A DNA stretch of 64,000 nt from Nautilus pompilius (lineage: Eukaryota > Mollusca > Cephalopoda > Nautilida > Nautilidae), in contig JACATO010000137.1 in NCBI GenBank assembly GCA_018389105.1, positions 1 to 64,000 of the forward strand. The letters are read 5' to 3'. Under the pieces are notes generated by a model, which saw nothing but the letters and a program-made list of their open reading frames with translations, made no database searches and had not been told where the DNA came from. The position numbers and the translations under genes are program-made. Positions 37,051-49,756 of the stretch are shown piece by piece (the stretch's first letter is position 1; every line of letters starts with the position of its first letter).

Positions 37051-38112
37051 CGTCTGGAAATACACGTAGAGCTGATTAATAATTTCCCCTGTGTATACAT
37101 AATGCAGGCGTTGAAGATGTCTTTACGTCCAGAGAAACTGTTTAACGGTCACCTTATATTTGAGGGGGTGAATATGAGGTTCTGGGTGTTTTTTAAAGGC
37201 ATTCTTCCTCCAGAATTAGGGACCTCCTCAAAATCATAATAATCTGTAATTCTAAACAAATGAAAATAGAAGGCGTGAATGGGCAGATTATAAATGTAAC
37301 GCTGTAATATTTTTAAAAAAATTAAATAAAATATTATTCAACTAAACGATGATAGTAAAGTAAAATAATGAAGGAAAAAAGGAGAAAAAATCAAGCCCAC
37401 AAAGGCATCGATAATTATTCCGGAACATTTGCCTCTCCGTTTACACGTGTGGAAAACAAGCATTATTCACTGCTCACCGTTCGTCACAACGGAATCTCTA
37501 AAATTTCCATCTTTAGATGACGTAATCATTTTTGTTTAGTTATTCATTTTCATGCTATATCACCTCATGGGAAAGAACAGCCACCCAGTCCAACATAAAA
37601 CATTCCGCTTCTAGAAGTAATCCGCGCCTCTCTACAGCGTACGTTTTTACTCGTGCTGTCATGGAACCGCTCTCATCATCATCATTATTATTACATTTAA
37701 TAATGTGATGATTGTCTCCCTTAGAACATTAACGTATCATTTAAATCAGCGTAGCGGTAAGTTTTCAGTTAGTTATTTTGGAATACTATGTCTTGCATGT
37801 AATATTGCTTTCTGCATGTGTTAGCAAATTTTATTTCGCATCGAACACTTCAAGGTCTGATTGCATAAGTCAGTAAACTGAAACAACTAAACGATTAAGT
37901 CCAAAGGATATTTTTGTAGACCTGGCCTATATATATTCTCCTTCATATCTGTACACATTTTCCAGCACAGCCTCCGAGTCTGTACAAATAGAAATCAAAC
38001 ATTTACTTGCGCACGACAGTAATAGAATAGTTTTTAGATGAGAGTTTTTAATCATGAGTCCTATGAACTTTTTGGCCATAATTTTTTTCTTTTCACATTT
38101 ATCTTGTGTTTG
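37051..38112. other. No gene recognised
   Basis: AT-rich unique sequence with a short CAT/ATT tract at 37672-37692. Confidence 0.45.
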
Positions 38113-38238
38113 TGCGTGTATATGTGTGTGTGTGTACGTGTGTGTACGTGTGTGTATGTGTGTGTACGTGTGTATTGTGTGTATATATTTTTGTAAGTGT
38201 GTTTGTGTTTGTATGTGCTTGTGTGTGTACACGTCTGA
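38113..38238. repeat. Degenerate (GT)n array
   Basis: GT dinucleotides with GTAC and GTTT variants. Flanking frames on both strands run into it and are artefacts. Confidence 0.9.
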
Positions 38239-38430
38239 CCTCGCGCACACCCCATACTTGTTAAGCAAAAGGTGTATATAACCAGAAAACTATGAAATAT
38301 TTGCCTTCAGAAATTCGTTCAGTGCATTCATTCTAACAGTTTTCGAAAGCGAATTTACAAATAGCAAATTCTTTTATTCCGTTGATTATTTCCATCGGCT
38401 AATCTATTTACATCTCTCTGACTAGTGCAG

Positions 38431-38576
38431 TTTGGGAGGAAGCGACACCTACAAAGTGACAACGCTGGAGGTAACTCTGACGTTAAGCGTCGCATTGCCA
38501 AGAACCGGAGTCCGCGTGATCACTCAGTTTAATCAGTTTGATTCTGACCTCCCAGCTGTCTTCGATGAGAGGACAG
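38431..38576 (+). CDS. Candidate internal exon, unknown protein
   Basis: Bounded by an acceptor ending TCTGACTAGTGCAG at 38430 and a donor GTCAGC at 38577, with an open frame of 48 codons between them. The peptide starts LGGSDTYKVTTLEV, continues with alternating hydrophobic residues (TLTLSVAL) suggesting a beta strand, then reads RVITQFNQFDSDLPAVFDE. Composition is well balanced and unlike the low-complexity frames around it. The exon begins with the last base of a split codon and ends with the first base of another. I do not recognise the family. FDE-x-T near the end recalls the FDExTADGR segment of fatty-acid-binding proteins, and the FABP-like ORF lies 2 kb upstream on the same strand, but the remaining spacing and the intron phase do not fit well. 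Treat as an unassigned exon. Confidence 0.4.
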
Positions 38577-40544
38577 GTCAGCGCCTGATAATTTTCTTCA
38601 TTTACGGAACTTAGATTTTATTTATTTACCTTTTTTTGTTGTTTGTTGTATAGTTGCTCTCTAATTAAAGTTCTTTTTTTTTTGTTGGTAATAAGATTTC
38701 TTTTAGACGTAATGTAGCATTTCAAGACAATCACCACCGTAACCAGCAGGTATTATGATTGCCAAACAGAACTTTAAAGATAGCACCTAGAATTAAACAA
38801 CCTAACGGTTGCTTTCGTTCGTTATCTGAAATATTATCTGGTCCACTTCCTAATTCTTGGCTTTTTTTTTTTTTTTTTTAAAAAATCTCGTTTTAATTTA
38901 TAGCGAAAACTCAAGTATCACAAGTCTAAGGCGGGGCAATTAATTGGGTTGGATTTAGAAGAAGAAAAATTAATAAAAGTGTCTTAAAAACCTATTTGAA
39001 GGGTTTAAAAAAAAAAAAGGTGACGCCAATAGGTTTAGGCAATTATTACCTTCGGTGGTGTATCCCAAGAATATTCCGTCAGCGCTCTGCTGGGTAAAAG
39101 TCTAGTCATCCAATCGTGTACGTGTGACGTCACCCCCGCAAAACGATCGTAAAACGATAAACGATTTTTCCCAGGAAAGAATAATTAGTAATGCTGCACT
39201 AAAATAACAAAAAAAAAAGAAATCTATTATGCAATTTATGAAATAAAAAGCTGAGGCACTTCATTTAGACTGCAACTTTCTGATAAGTGGGTGTACTCTT
39301 ACACTTTTAAGACCGTGATAACTTTTGGGTTCAGTTATGACGTCACTAATCCCTTTAGAGTTGGCGCGTTTGAAGTCGGTTATATAATCCGAAGAATATG
39401 ATTCAAATTCATTATCAAAACCCCCCAAAACCTTTTGTTTTAATTTTAAACATTTTAATAAATATATTTACGTGAGTCAGTTGGGGAGCCATTCCTGCTT
39501 CTCTTTATTATTTACAAAAGGAATTACAAATAGACTATTCTGAAAAGTTCTGATCTTTGCTTCTTGTTGTCAGAATGGATTTCGTTTTGTTACAATAAAG
39601 ATCTGTCACTCCGATAATGAATAAGGATCGATTTTGTGTAATGCCAGTATCACTTAAGGACTTCCACATTCCCTCTTTTCGATAAAGAGACGGCGACAAC
39701 TTTACAAAACCTTTGTAATTACTCACCTTCGTAAATTTCAGCCAAATTCCAATAAATGTTTAGACTTCGATACTTAAAAGTAAAGTCAGCGATTGAACCA
39801 TAAAAGCACTTGGAGTGGCGGCTTTAAGGGTGGAGCGGACCCACCGTCCGCCCCCTTAATGCCACCCCCACCCCACCCCGGTCATTACGTAGTTTATTCG
39901 AGCCATGGTTGGCATTTTGGCGGAGGAGCTATCAATGGCGCGAAGGCTGGTCTGGTGGCCGGTCAACTTGGATCCCACGGCCTTCGGCGAGAAACACAGC
40001 AGAGCTGAAATCTGATTTCCGATTCCTTAGAACGCTAGCACTTTTCTTCACAACAAAAAAAAAAAACACCTTGTTTTAACCCTTTCAATTGCCTCTCCCG
40101 CTCTATCGGTCTGCGTTATCCTGGAACTGAATTCGATTCGTTAAAGGTACTTGAACGTGAAATAGAAGTGCCCTCTCCCCCCAGTTGTGATGGACGGAAG
40201 CGGCAAGAGAGGAAAACAATTCAAGTGACTTTGCGGATTTTCAAAATTACAACGATTCGGAGGTGAATATTAAGACCAAGCCTAATTATCCCCGCACCCA
40301 CGGAGTGATGATCGCGAGCGTTGTCTCAAAATATCGAACGAGCGACTACACGGTCGGCAGCCGATCATGGGTATCGAAATGCCAGTGACCAGCGACCATG
40401 GAAAATCAAAGTCCCCTAAAAACCATTTGAAATAAACATTCACAAAACGCACACCGTTTGGAATTACCCACCCCCAGTATGCTTAGCCATAAAGAGAGTT
40501 GAAGTTTGATTATTAATGCACTATATATGATTTTCTTTATTTTT
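38577..40544. other. No firm gene; Gly/Pro-rich frame with hairpin at 39793-40008
   Basis: AT-rich except for 39810-40010. There a 71-codon + frame, lacking an ATG at its start, reads Gly/Pro-rich and then GGGAINGAKAGLVAGQLG, a glycine-zipper-like run. At 39835-39851 is a perfect 6-bp stem (GCGGAC/GTCCGC) around CCACC. The GGFKGG...PP pattern reminds me of frames read through repetitive elements in other invertebrates, so repeat origin is as likely as a gene. Two full CRE 8-mers occur at 39125-39132 and 39338-39345. Confidence 0.35.
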
Positions 40545-42810
40545 AGTCATGAACGTAACGCATTAGAGAGTTGGGACAAGAAAGGTAATCGTCCTGGACA
40601 TCTGAACAGCAGTACAAGCCACAAACAGTCCACTGGGAAATTTGCAGCAGACTATATCTTCCGTGTGCTTCAAAGAAACAAAAAAACCCACCAGTGATGC
40701 AGTATAAGAAAATAATGTTAACAATTCACAGGATGACAATGGGGCAGAAAGAAAACGATCATGATAAGTCAGCAGAATTCCAAAGCATAATGGTACTACC
40801 GGTATATATATATTTTTATACATATAAGGCAATTCATTTAAAAAACGCATATTTCACGTGTTATTTGCTCAAGGACAAAATGTCTAGCATTAGATCATTA
40901 TGTATATCATGCTTCAAAATGTTGCTGCACTGTTGCATAAGGATACTGAAGAAAATCTTAATTGCAACTTGATAAATTATCGGTTTTATTCTACATTTTT
41001 ATTCAACAATTAAAAATTAAGTTGGTTGACTCACAAACTGAATTACGACAACCACCCATACCTTTTTTAGTAAAAAAAAAATTGAGTATGGACATTTAAC
41101 GACTTTCATTTATAATTTATTTTCAGTTATACTTTTGTTTGCAGGGTGATAAGCGACCACAGCCATTTTACACTCATTTCAGCTGTCCTTGGGACTGGTT
41201 TAAGAAGTTTGGCTTTGCTCGTTAATTGAAAAAAAACTAATGTGCTGTACTGTCTGGCATGTGTTTTTTTCCCGGATACTTCATATTGCTACCATCGCAG
41301 AACCTTACCAAAATCTGAAGAGTGGTCTCGAAGATCTTAAGAATCATGCAGCATGTGACTACCACATCGGTTTAAAGGTAAAATCGAACGCTTTTAAATC
41401 AACACATGCGAATGAACCCAGTTGAATGGATGTCACAATTGCAGATGAATGCATTTAAAAAATGGAGCAGAACAGAGAAGTATTGAGGCTTTTTGGTGAA
41501 GTGTCTGGAATTTTGGAGGAGCAGAAATGATTACACTAGCAGTAGCTTCAGAACCATTTGAATAAATAAATGCTACGTGTATATGGAAAACTTACCAAGA
41601 TGGTCTGCTGTGCCTCAAGAAGATTACCCAGGGATCCACTGAGCAAGAAATAAAGGATCAGGCTAGTCTTTCTATGGCTTTCATTGGGATGAAGTGAGGA
41701 ACAACATAAACTGGAAGCAGTTAGGTTTTGCTATACATTACATCTTTAATAGAAAACCATTAAATTCCTCGAAGCTTATAAATGAAAAAGTATGCCAAAA
41801 TGTTACTAGATCCTTGACCTAGCAATGGCCTGGACGTTCAGCTCAGTCGAGTTATGACCATGGACGGTCGAAGCCGCTAATATGGAAGGGCATCTGCTCA
41901 GGGAAATCCCCAAGAGCAGTTCTATCACTGATTTTATAGCCGTGACCTAAATCTAGTGATTTGCTAGGCACTCATAAACAATTTGAAACATTTTTAAAAA
42001 AAAAATATTAACTCAAAAGAAGCAAAGAAATAGAGGAAACCATACAGGATATAAATATACAGCAAAGCAAGAGAGAGCGTTTTAATAAAACAAAATTAAA
42101 ATTATTCTGTCGGATTAGATGAGATGAGAATCACAGAACTCTACATGACTTTGATGAGATATAAGAGTCTGTTTTTCAATAACCATGCCATAACCTATTG
42201 GGAATCTGTTGAGACAAAGAGACAGTTTTGAAGTCAAATGGACAAATTCTATCTTCTTAGCATGTTTATAGACAGTTCTTCAGAACTTTAGCTACACTTG
42301 GTGCCTAGGGAAGAAATTGCAAGGCCACTCGCGACATTGATAAAGCTTTAAAATGTCGACCTATGTCAAATCTCTGATATATTTCCTGTCAGGGAGGATG
42401 AAGATGAATTTGACACAGTGTACAAAAAAAATTTCAAAATTGACAGCGATAGCAAAGCTTACATCCATTCAACCGGCAGACACAGAAAAAAAAACAATGT
42501 TTTTGCACCAACCTCCAAAGAATATTTCAAACATGCTTTCTCTATTTCGTTTCTTTGAATATTTTCCTGCCCAATAGTTCGTTCAGCATGAGATTCGTTG
42601 ACCTCGCAAGTCAAATCATTCGGATCTTGAGCCTGACTCCCTCGCATATTGCACTGCTTGATAAACCTACCGCTGACGCTATCCTGACATATAACAAAGA
42701 AACTTGTCCAACTCCACATTCATTCCGGCATCAAGTCAGAGTTTGGAAACATGTGTGGAGAAGCCGAAACGACAGGCTTTTTACCCTCCCCGAGACGTTT
42801 AGCGGATAGA
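40545..42810 (+). pseudogene. hAT-superfamily transposase relic (ZMYM/THAP12-like type)
   Basis: Scattered motifs in order suggest a dead hAT transposase. ESWDKKGNRPGHLNSSTSHKQ at 40567-40629 fits the TTF-type zinc finger that opens many such proteins (a W, then H, then S-x-x-H-K). Near 41465-41520, QNREVLRLFGEVSGILEEQK resembles the N-R-E-x-L-x-x-L region before the usual GLxLRGH block. KEYFKHAFSISFL near 42516-42555 resembles the EYYRxxLFIPFLD region, and RFVDLASQIIRILSL near 42594-42638 continues it. TPHSFRHQVRVWKHVWRSRN at 42712-42771, followed by LPETF, fits the LPSPxxFxxELxxWKxKW block upstream of the hAT dimerisation domain. The dimerisation domain itself is not clear. Stops and frameshifts are frequent. 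No terminal repeats or 8-bp target duplication were identified; the ends are approximate. Confidence 0.6.
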
Positions 42811-44084
42811 AAAGCGTCGACGTACCAAAACATAGCAAGATTCCCAATCTTCGGCTGACATCGGTCGCCTTAGGTGGAGTTAAGAGAGAAAAATTTCCTC
42901 CTCAAAAACTCATTGCCAAGAGGTATTGCACTCATTCTTCCGTATACGTATGAAGATACTGAACTAGATATTGACAAGACTATTGGCATGCTTGATAGAA
43001 AACGTCTCAGAACAATGATTTTATCAAGTCTCTTGTCCAACCCTGTTTCATTCCTCATGGCTGCTGTGCACGTAGAATAGCACAAAAATATCACATTTAC
43101 TTATTAGATGTTTTCGATCAGAATGACTCAACAGTGGAAACGCTGACATCAAATTCTAGATCCGCTTCTGATTTGTGTGCGCCATAGCTGCACGATGTTC
43201 TTTAACGCGTCACAGTTGTTCCAGATCGTGTCCTGTGCGATATTTACATAAATGTTGACTTCAGCATTCTGGAGAAGAAAAAAAATCGTCGGGCTCCAAA
43301 GTATCGACGCGATAATACTTATTGATTATTTGAATTTGATAATTTCTGATTAGATATTTTCAGGTTGAAATATGCGAAGTTCTCTATGAACCTTTAAGGT
43401 TACTTGGCCAGCAAAACATGATTTCGTTTCCAGCCTTTCCTATAATTAAATTAAACTTGCAGAGGGAGGGTGGTAGCTTTGGATTCTTAGAAAACATGTC
43501 AGTCGCAGAAGTGGCTGTGTTACATCATCCGATGATGGTTCATATCTCAGCTACTTAGAGGCAACTCGAACTTTCATGAATATTATTAGTAACAACAGAA
43601 CCAAACATTTTAATGTTTAATGATGTAAAACCGAATTCGTCGCTTCCTGGTTTTTTGCTTCTTTTTTTTTTTGGTATGAAGAGTTTGCGAGTTATTTTCC
43701 GTTGTTTGCGCCTAAGCTTAGATTACGCGAGAGATCGCCAGATCTACTTTTAAATAAAAGCAGTTGTAGTTAGTGAGTTGATCTTCACCTGTAAATTAGG
43801 TTTCCAGCTTTTCTTAGCATCGCACACAGTGAAGTTTGCTTTCACTTCCTTCCTGTATTCGTAGTTGAGGTATGAGCAGTGATAGAATTCAGATGAAGCA
43901 TCTTATTACTTTAATACTTTCCCAGTTTTAACAGCGTTCCAGATATTTTACGACGTCAGTCATAGTAACATTTTACTGTACAGTCGCAGGCAGTACTATT
44001 TTAACGCTATTCTACTGACAGTACTTTCTCTCGAACGCCTCTTTAGGTCCAAAGATGTTTTCTTTTCAGGATGAGCTGGAGTGA
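42811..44084. other. Probable 3' flank of the hAT relic, otherwise no gene recognised
   Basis: A 68-codon frame at 42874-43080 (+) has a good composition and lies where the transposase C-terminus would be, but I cannot match it to the hAT dimerisation domain. After about 43100 the sequence is AT-rich and unrecognised. Confidence 0.4.
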
Positions 44085-44330
44085 TCGGCCTTGGTGACCG
44101 AGCGAGTTATCCGGGCACAGCCAATGGCTTTTTAGCTGGTGGTCAGCGTGCGAGCCAGTCGAGAGTCAGCTGTGGAACTCTACCCACTAGTGCCCTGAAA
44201 ACCCCCCCACTACTCATTTTTTTAGAGGTGGGAGAAAAGAAACCGTAATTCCCGGATAAAATCTCGCGATCGGTTGAAGAAGAAGCCAAACCGAGCCGAC
44301 CGGGATTCGAACGAACTCGGGTCTTTTCGC
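44085..44330 (+). mobile_element. SINE-like interspersed repeat, copy 2
   Basis: It shares the 5' head (CCTTGGTGACCGAGCGAGT, 44089-44107) and the downstream GTGGGAGAAA...CCCGGATAAA cassette (44229-44260) with the segment at 14618. The two blocks are further apart here, so there are indels between copies. The head resembles a tRNA A box (GACCGAGCGAGTT). At about 44304-44314 the string GGGATTCGAAC is the reverse complement of a B box, which would place a tRNA-like end in opposite orientation. That is either chance or a second, nested element. Confidence 0.5.
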
Positions 44331-46167
44331 GTTAGGAACAACGGTAGTTTTCGAAAACACTTTAATTTACTGATACGGGATTTTTCTATCGGTTTATGTA
44401 ATGTGACAAAATGTATCTATATACATATTTGTGTGTAAAGTTGCTTTTTTTTTATTTTGGTTTTTTTAATTGCAAGCAAAATGCTTATTTTAGCCTTGAA
44501 AACTATGGATTTGGGATGTTCTCCTCGTGAGCTGGTTTGGAATGTAAAAGTTTATTCTTTGAATAATTCCTCTCCATAAAAGATAAAATAAAAACAGAAA
44601 GACCTTTAAAATCCGATTATATTAACGCTACAAACAATTTTTTTTCCTTCTCCTTTTTGAAAAAAAAAAAAAAGAAAAAGAAATTCGTCGTTACCTGCTG
44701 GCTCGAAATATAAGGGTACATCTTCGTCACCGTGAACCTGATCTGATTATCAGAATTTAAAGCGAGGCGTTGATATATTCGGCTTTACCTCCCTTTGATC
44801 CCGTATCTTATTGCTTCCTTTCTCAGGGTCGGCTCACATCGCCTTTGATGTTTTATGATTGGCGGATTACCTATATAGCTTGGGCAGCGGAACCGAAAAG
44901 AACGCGGTTTGCTTCTTTGTGTGTGTGTGGTGGCGGCGGGGAGGGGAGAAACGTTGGAAGAAAATCCATCACTGTCAGCCGTCCTCGATAGGTTATAAAG
45001 CCATTTTTAAATTTTCTTTTCGCTTCTCTTTCCTTTGTCTCTGTCTCCGCTTGGCCATCGCCATGAACGTGCGAGAGGCATCGTCATTTAATTCGATTTT
45101 CTGAGACTCAAACTATATATATATATATTTTTTTTCAGATTGAATCCAGCGCTGACAATTATTATTGGGTATTGACCACTTGGTATACATAAATTACGAG
45201 ACAAAATTAAAAGATCAAGTTAGTAAAAACAGCTAAACGAGGGCGGTAAAATGCCGGCCAAGAGGGAACGCAGAAAGGTGAATAATAATCAGCCAATGAA
45301 AATCGTCCGTGATTAGCAATAAACGAGAAAGACCCGTCGTAGCCGAGTCGCCACAAAGCGAGGGTGTACTCGTGTGATGAGTTTAAGTAGAAGTATAAAT
45401 CCCTTTATGGTTTTTTTTTTATTGGACCCAGTGACGACTCTGAATATTTCATTATTCATTCTCGCGAGAGTATGCTGAGCGATCACGTGACTAATGTTAA
45501 GCGACAGGAGCGAGATTTCATAAAGCGAGAATAAATCAATAAATGAATAAATAAATAGATAAATAAATAAATGGATTATTTCATTAAAATATAGTGTTTG
45601 TCTTTTTTCAGCATTGGAAGATTTTCCGTATAATGAAAAAGGATGTATTCTTTGACGTTTATTAAGGTAGATAGACGCTTAGTTGAATTCGTGGGTTGTA
45701 CACTTAACAAGATTATACCAAAAAAATATGGAGGCTTAATCTTATTTACTGTAATTTAGGAAAGGAAACCCAATAGTGCAATAAGAAGAAGATTTCTTTT
45801 TACCATTATAGTTTGTCTATAAAGAGAAAAACAATCCCGATGTTCCCACACCTCAATTTAGACTATTAGTTTTGCTTCCGCCACTCGAGTTTAGCATTGT
45901 TTGCCAAACGAAGCCATTAGAGATGTCACTTATTCTTTGTAACAAAATAAGCCTTTAGTATGGATGAAATACCACCAGCAGTTATGAATAATGAATCCGA
46001 TAATGTTATCTTACCGTTTTCATGCTTTCCTAAACCCCACCTCCCGGTGCGGCAGCCTCACAAGAAATCGTAAAAAAAAAAAAACAAAAAACTTCTAGGA
46101 TCAGGCCCTTGACTAGAAGACATGAAGTAAGCGACTGGTGAACGATTTCTGCGCTGATGCGATTTTC
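44331..46167. other. No gene recognised
   Basis: AT-rich with poly-A/T runs, a short (AT)n at 45115-45128 and an AAAT-type low-complexity tract at 45533-45573. A 73-codon frame at 44770-44991 (+) passes through a GT/GGC-rich tract and is not supported. Confidence 0.45.
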
Positions 46168-46191
46168 CACACACACACACACACACACACA

Positions 46192-46227
<36 letters not shown>
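46168..46227. repeat. (AC)n followed by (ACGC)n
   Basis: About 12 AC units pass into nine ACGC units; a C-to-G style change has converted the dinucleotide into a tetranucleotide repeat rich in CpG. Alternating purine-pyrimidine throughout. Confidence 0.95.
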
Positions 46228-49200
46228 GTCAACGCAAAAATGTCGTCTAAGATAACGAAGATCGCTGCCAAGTTAGTTTTGCGTGATCAACGGGAGCAAG
46301 TTTCTTAAGACATTGCATTAACTTCGTAGAAATCAATACTTTGTCTTTTCCTATTTACATCAGCCATCTAGCATAAGCATCAGAGTTTCTCCTTTTTATT
46401 CCATCGTCGCTAACGATACAATGCTTTTTTTTTTTGCTGCTTTTTTTCGTTAGAGAGCGAGATATTTAATGTACATTGATTTAACTCGAACGAGCTATAG
46501 TCAGTTTAGAATTCTATATCTAAAGTTTAGCTAAATTAATAGAACTGTCTGTTACCTACCGCATTCAACAGTCAACAACATATATGCATTTTTCGTCAGT
46601 GGTACTAAGTACAATAAACGACTGTGAAGCAGAAAAATGGACAAAATGGAATGAAATAAACTAATTAATTCATGAACGAATTACCTGGCTTGGAATATTG
46701 ATCAGACATGCAGCTCATGTTCCAAGAACGAGTACGAGTAAACCAACCAGTTCTAATCTTTGTCTCCAAGTACGTATATAATATTACATAGCATAAAATG
46801 TGTCAAAAGAAAAGTTTATTAACTTTTAGAACATATAAGGGACAATCTCTCGATGAAGCCATAGTTGGGATTCAGCATATCGCGTAAGGAAAGAAACTAC
46901 ATAAGTAACAGATTCTCAACCAAAATGGCAAAGCTAGATATGACGTCATTTTGTAAGTCTAACAACAACATTTACAGAAGAGAAGGACTTGCCCAACTTA
47001 AAGGGGATGGCCGCCATCTATCTATTTATTTGACGCGTTTAACAAAATGAAAGCTGATAATGAGAATAATCTTCTGGCGGTTTTTCGCTTCATTTATACT
47101 TGCCACCGGCTGGATGGACTGCAATGGCTTGCTCAAGCTGAACAGCTGGAGTTAAAGATGCCATTTTGAAGCAAACACAAACACATGGCTGATCTGAGAG
47201 TGTTGCACACGCTTGGTGACGTGGGTCCACCTGGGTAAGGGGCGCAGCGATCTTGAGGTAACGGAAAAAGAAAAGGAAATCAAGCCAAGAAGGATTCGCG
47301 TGCTAGATGGTCTAATGTCGCTTCTTTCGCTGTTCTGTACCGGTCTGTTCTAATACAGTTTCTCCCGGTTACTACAGTTCGCACTCGATCAGAAAATTTT
47401 TCCCAGCCTCGTCGGAAATATTAGCTCTGGTCGTACGTCGGCGATTCTTCGCGTTTTTCACACCTTTGTACATATTACTGTTCTGTCCTGTGCGCAGGAA
47501 AAAAAAAATGTAGATTTTCATTTGAAAAAAATATATTGTCTTCATTTTAAGAAAACTGCAGAGATGTATACAAAATTCAGTTTTTATGTATTGATTTTGT
47601 GTGTCCATATACTGTGTATTTTTTCACAATCAATTTTTCTTTTTTTAAAATTCGTTCTTGTTTTTAATAAGATTACTTTAATTTTCACTATACTGAATCT
47701 ATATGATCTTCATTTAGAGATGAATTTCAACTGGGACGACACCTGGAGGGGGTCTGGTTGTCAGACTGCTTGAAACTTGTTAAGAGTGCATTATGTTGAT
47801 CACGTGATATCAAACATTCAGAACCTGTAACAGGTGCGATATGGCCTCGGTCGTAGTTAAAGAGCTAGAAACAATTATTAAATCTTTTGCGTCGTCAGTA
47901 AACATTTTGGATTTTGTTTATTATTTTATTTATGAAGTTTTTGTTGTTGTTTCTCTTTCAATTAATTTATACATTAGATAGAGGATAATAGAAGCTACTT
48001 GTACAGTAGTAATATAATTTTCAATTACACAGTTTCATGAATCCATCTGTTCATTTCTTCGTAAAGCTATTGTGAAGCGGGGTTGTCACGTGATGTTGTG
48101 ACATAGTGACAAAACATGTTTTGTCTGGAATAAGTTAAATATTTACTGACATTTGAAAAATAGGTTTATTTATGATTTAAATGTAAATATAACTTACAGT
48201 TAATATCCTGCAAGGTAGTTAAGTTTTTTTAGTGCTTTCATAACTGTTTAAAACTTATTAACTTTTAACTTGTTATTACTTTCTAACAAAACTAATAATC
48301 TTTATTACAAATAAAGCAAATTTACGACTATATATATAAATAGCAAATGTCAGATAAGTTTGTAAGCTGTATTATGATGTATTAAAAGTTGGAAACCAGT
48401 TCCAACCCCTGAGAGAATCAGCCTCGTGTGGAAGCAAATTGTTTCCAGAAAGCCTTTACATAAACATTATAAAAAGTTGTATTTAGATTTGACTATGTGT
48501 AATTGAAACGAGTTTTAAGAGAGTACTTTTCAATTTCATTTGACAGTTCAAATATAAAAGACGCTATACAGAGATAGTGTGCGGCAACCAGCCCCTGTCT
48601 CCTTTTTATAGCTGGATAAACTCGGTGAATTTAAAATTGTAAAAAGAAAAAAAAAATCTAAAGATTTTAATCACTTTAGCGCCATTTTTAGTATTTTAAC
48701 AATTAATAAAATTGGAAGTTTAAAATCATGTAAGATTGCTTATTGTTATTGTATTATTTCTACAAATTTACATGTTAAATATTTCATTTGTACGTTAAAA
48801 ATTAAAAGAGTCAATGAAGCGAATTTACTTTCAAAGCTAAATAGAATATTCGTATATTTTTACCGTATTAACAGCACAACATCCATCTGACTCTCACCTC
48901 ACACCAATGTTTGGAGCTACTTCTTTGCACCTAAAAGATGTGAGAACTAAAACATAACAAGAAATTAAATTTAAATATTGGAATAATTGTATAAAACCTA
49001 AATTTATTTAAAAACCGGATATGCTTGAGAGCTTTGAAACGAATTTCAATTTTAAAAATTTTACTTTCTATATTTTAAGAATATATGTGTGCGTGTGAGC
49101 GTGCGTGCGTGGTGTGTGTGAATATATATCTTTCAAAGATAAAATTCCAACTTACATTCTTTTCTTTGATGCTCAGCTTTAATAAAACACATGAAAGTAA

Positions 49201-49705
49201 CCGACCGTCAACTAGAGCCCCATTGTTTAAAGCTGGACTCTACTCTCGTTGAGACAGTATCAAATCTTGTGACACGACATAAACAAAGTAGTCAGCTTTT
49301 TTATAAAATATACCGGAGCTTGATCACGGCGTAAGCTAACTAATATGTTTATAAAACCTATTTTAAAGTCATGCAAACTGCTTCAGCTTCTTTGGGCCAA
49401 GTCTGGCTGCCTGCTATCTGCCACAAACATCACAGAGAACCGCAGTTTTCTCAAGAGGTTTTTAATTCAGCAGTAAACAGACGAATGAAAGCTGTTTACC
49501 TCCCTTTATAATGGTACTCTCGTTTTTCTTTCTATTTTCTTTTTATTCTGTTGATACGCTTGCTTCATGAGATTTATGTTTCATATATATAAACGTTCAA
49601 TGGAATTCAAATTATTACTATAAGTAACTTTCAGAATTTTCTTTCTTGTGGATATCAGTAATAACTCATTAGTGTTACCATTTTATGTGATAGTTACTCT
49701 TTTTC
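46228..49705. other. No gene recognised
   Basis: Unique AT-rich sequence. A full CRE (TGACGTCA, 46941-46948) and a GATGGCCGCCATC dyad (near 47006-47018) lie within 80 bp of each other. The 83-codon frame at 47522-47773 (+) is hydrophobic from T-richness. A short GT-rich tract lies at 49085-49121. Confidence 0.45.
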
Positions 49706-49756
49706 TAATAATAATAATAATAATAAGAATAATAATAATAATAATAATAAATAATA
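49706..49756. repeat. (AAT)n microsatellite, interrupted
   Basis: AAT units with one G substitution near 49727 and a phase slip at the end. Confidence 0.92.
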
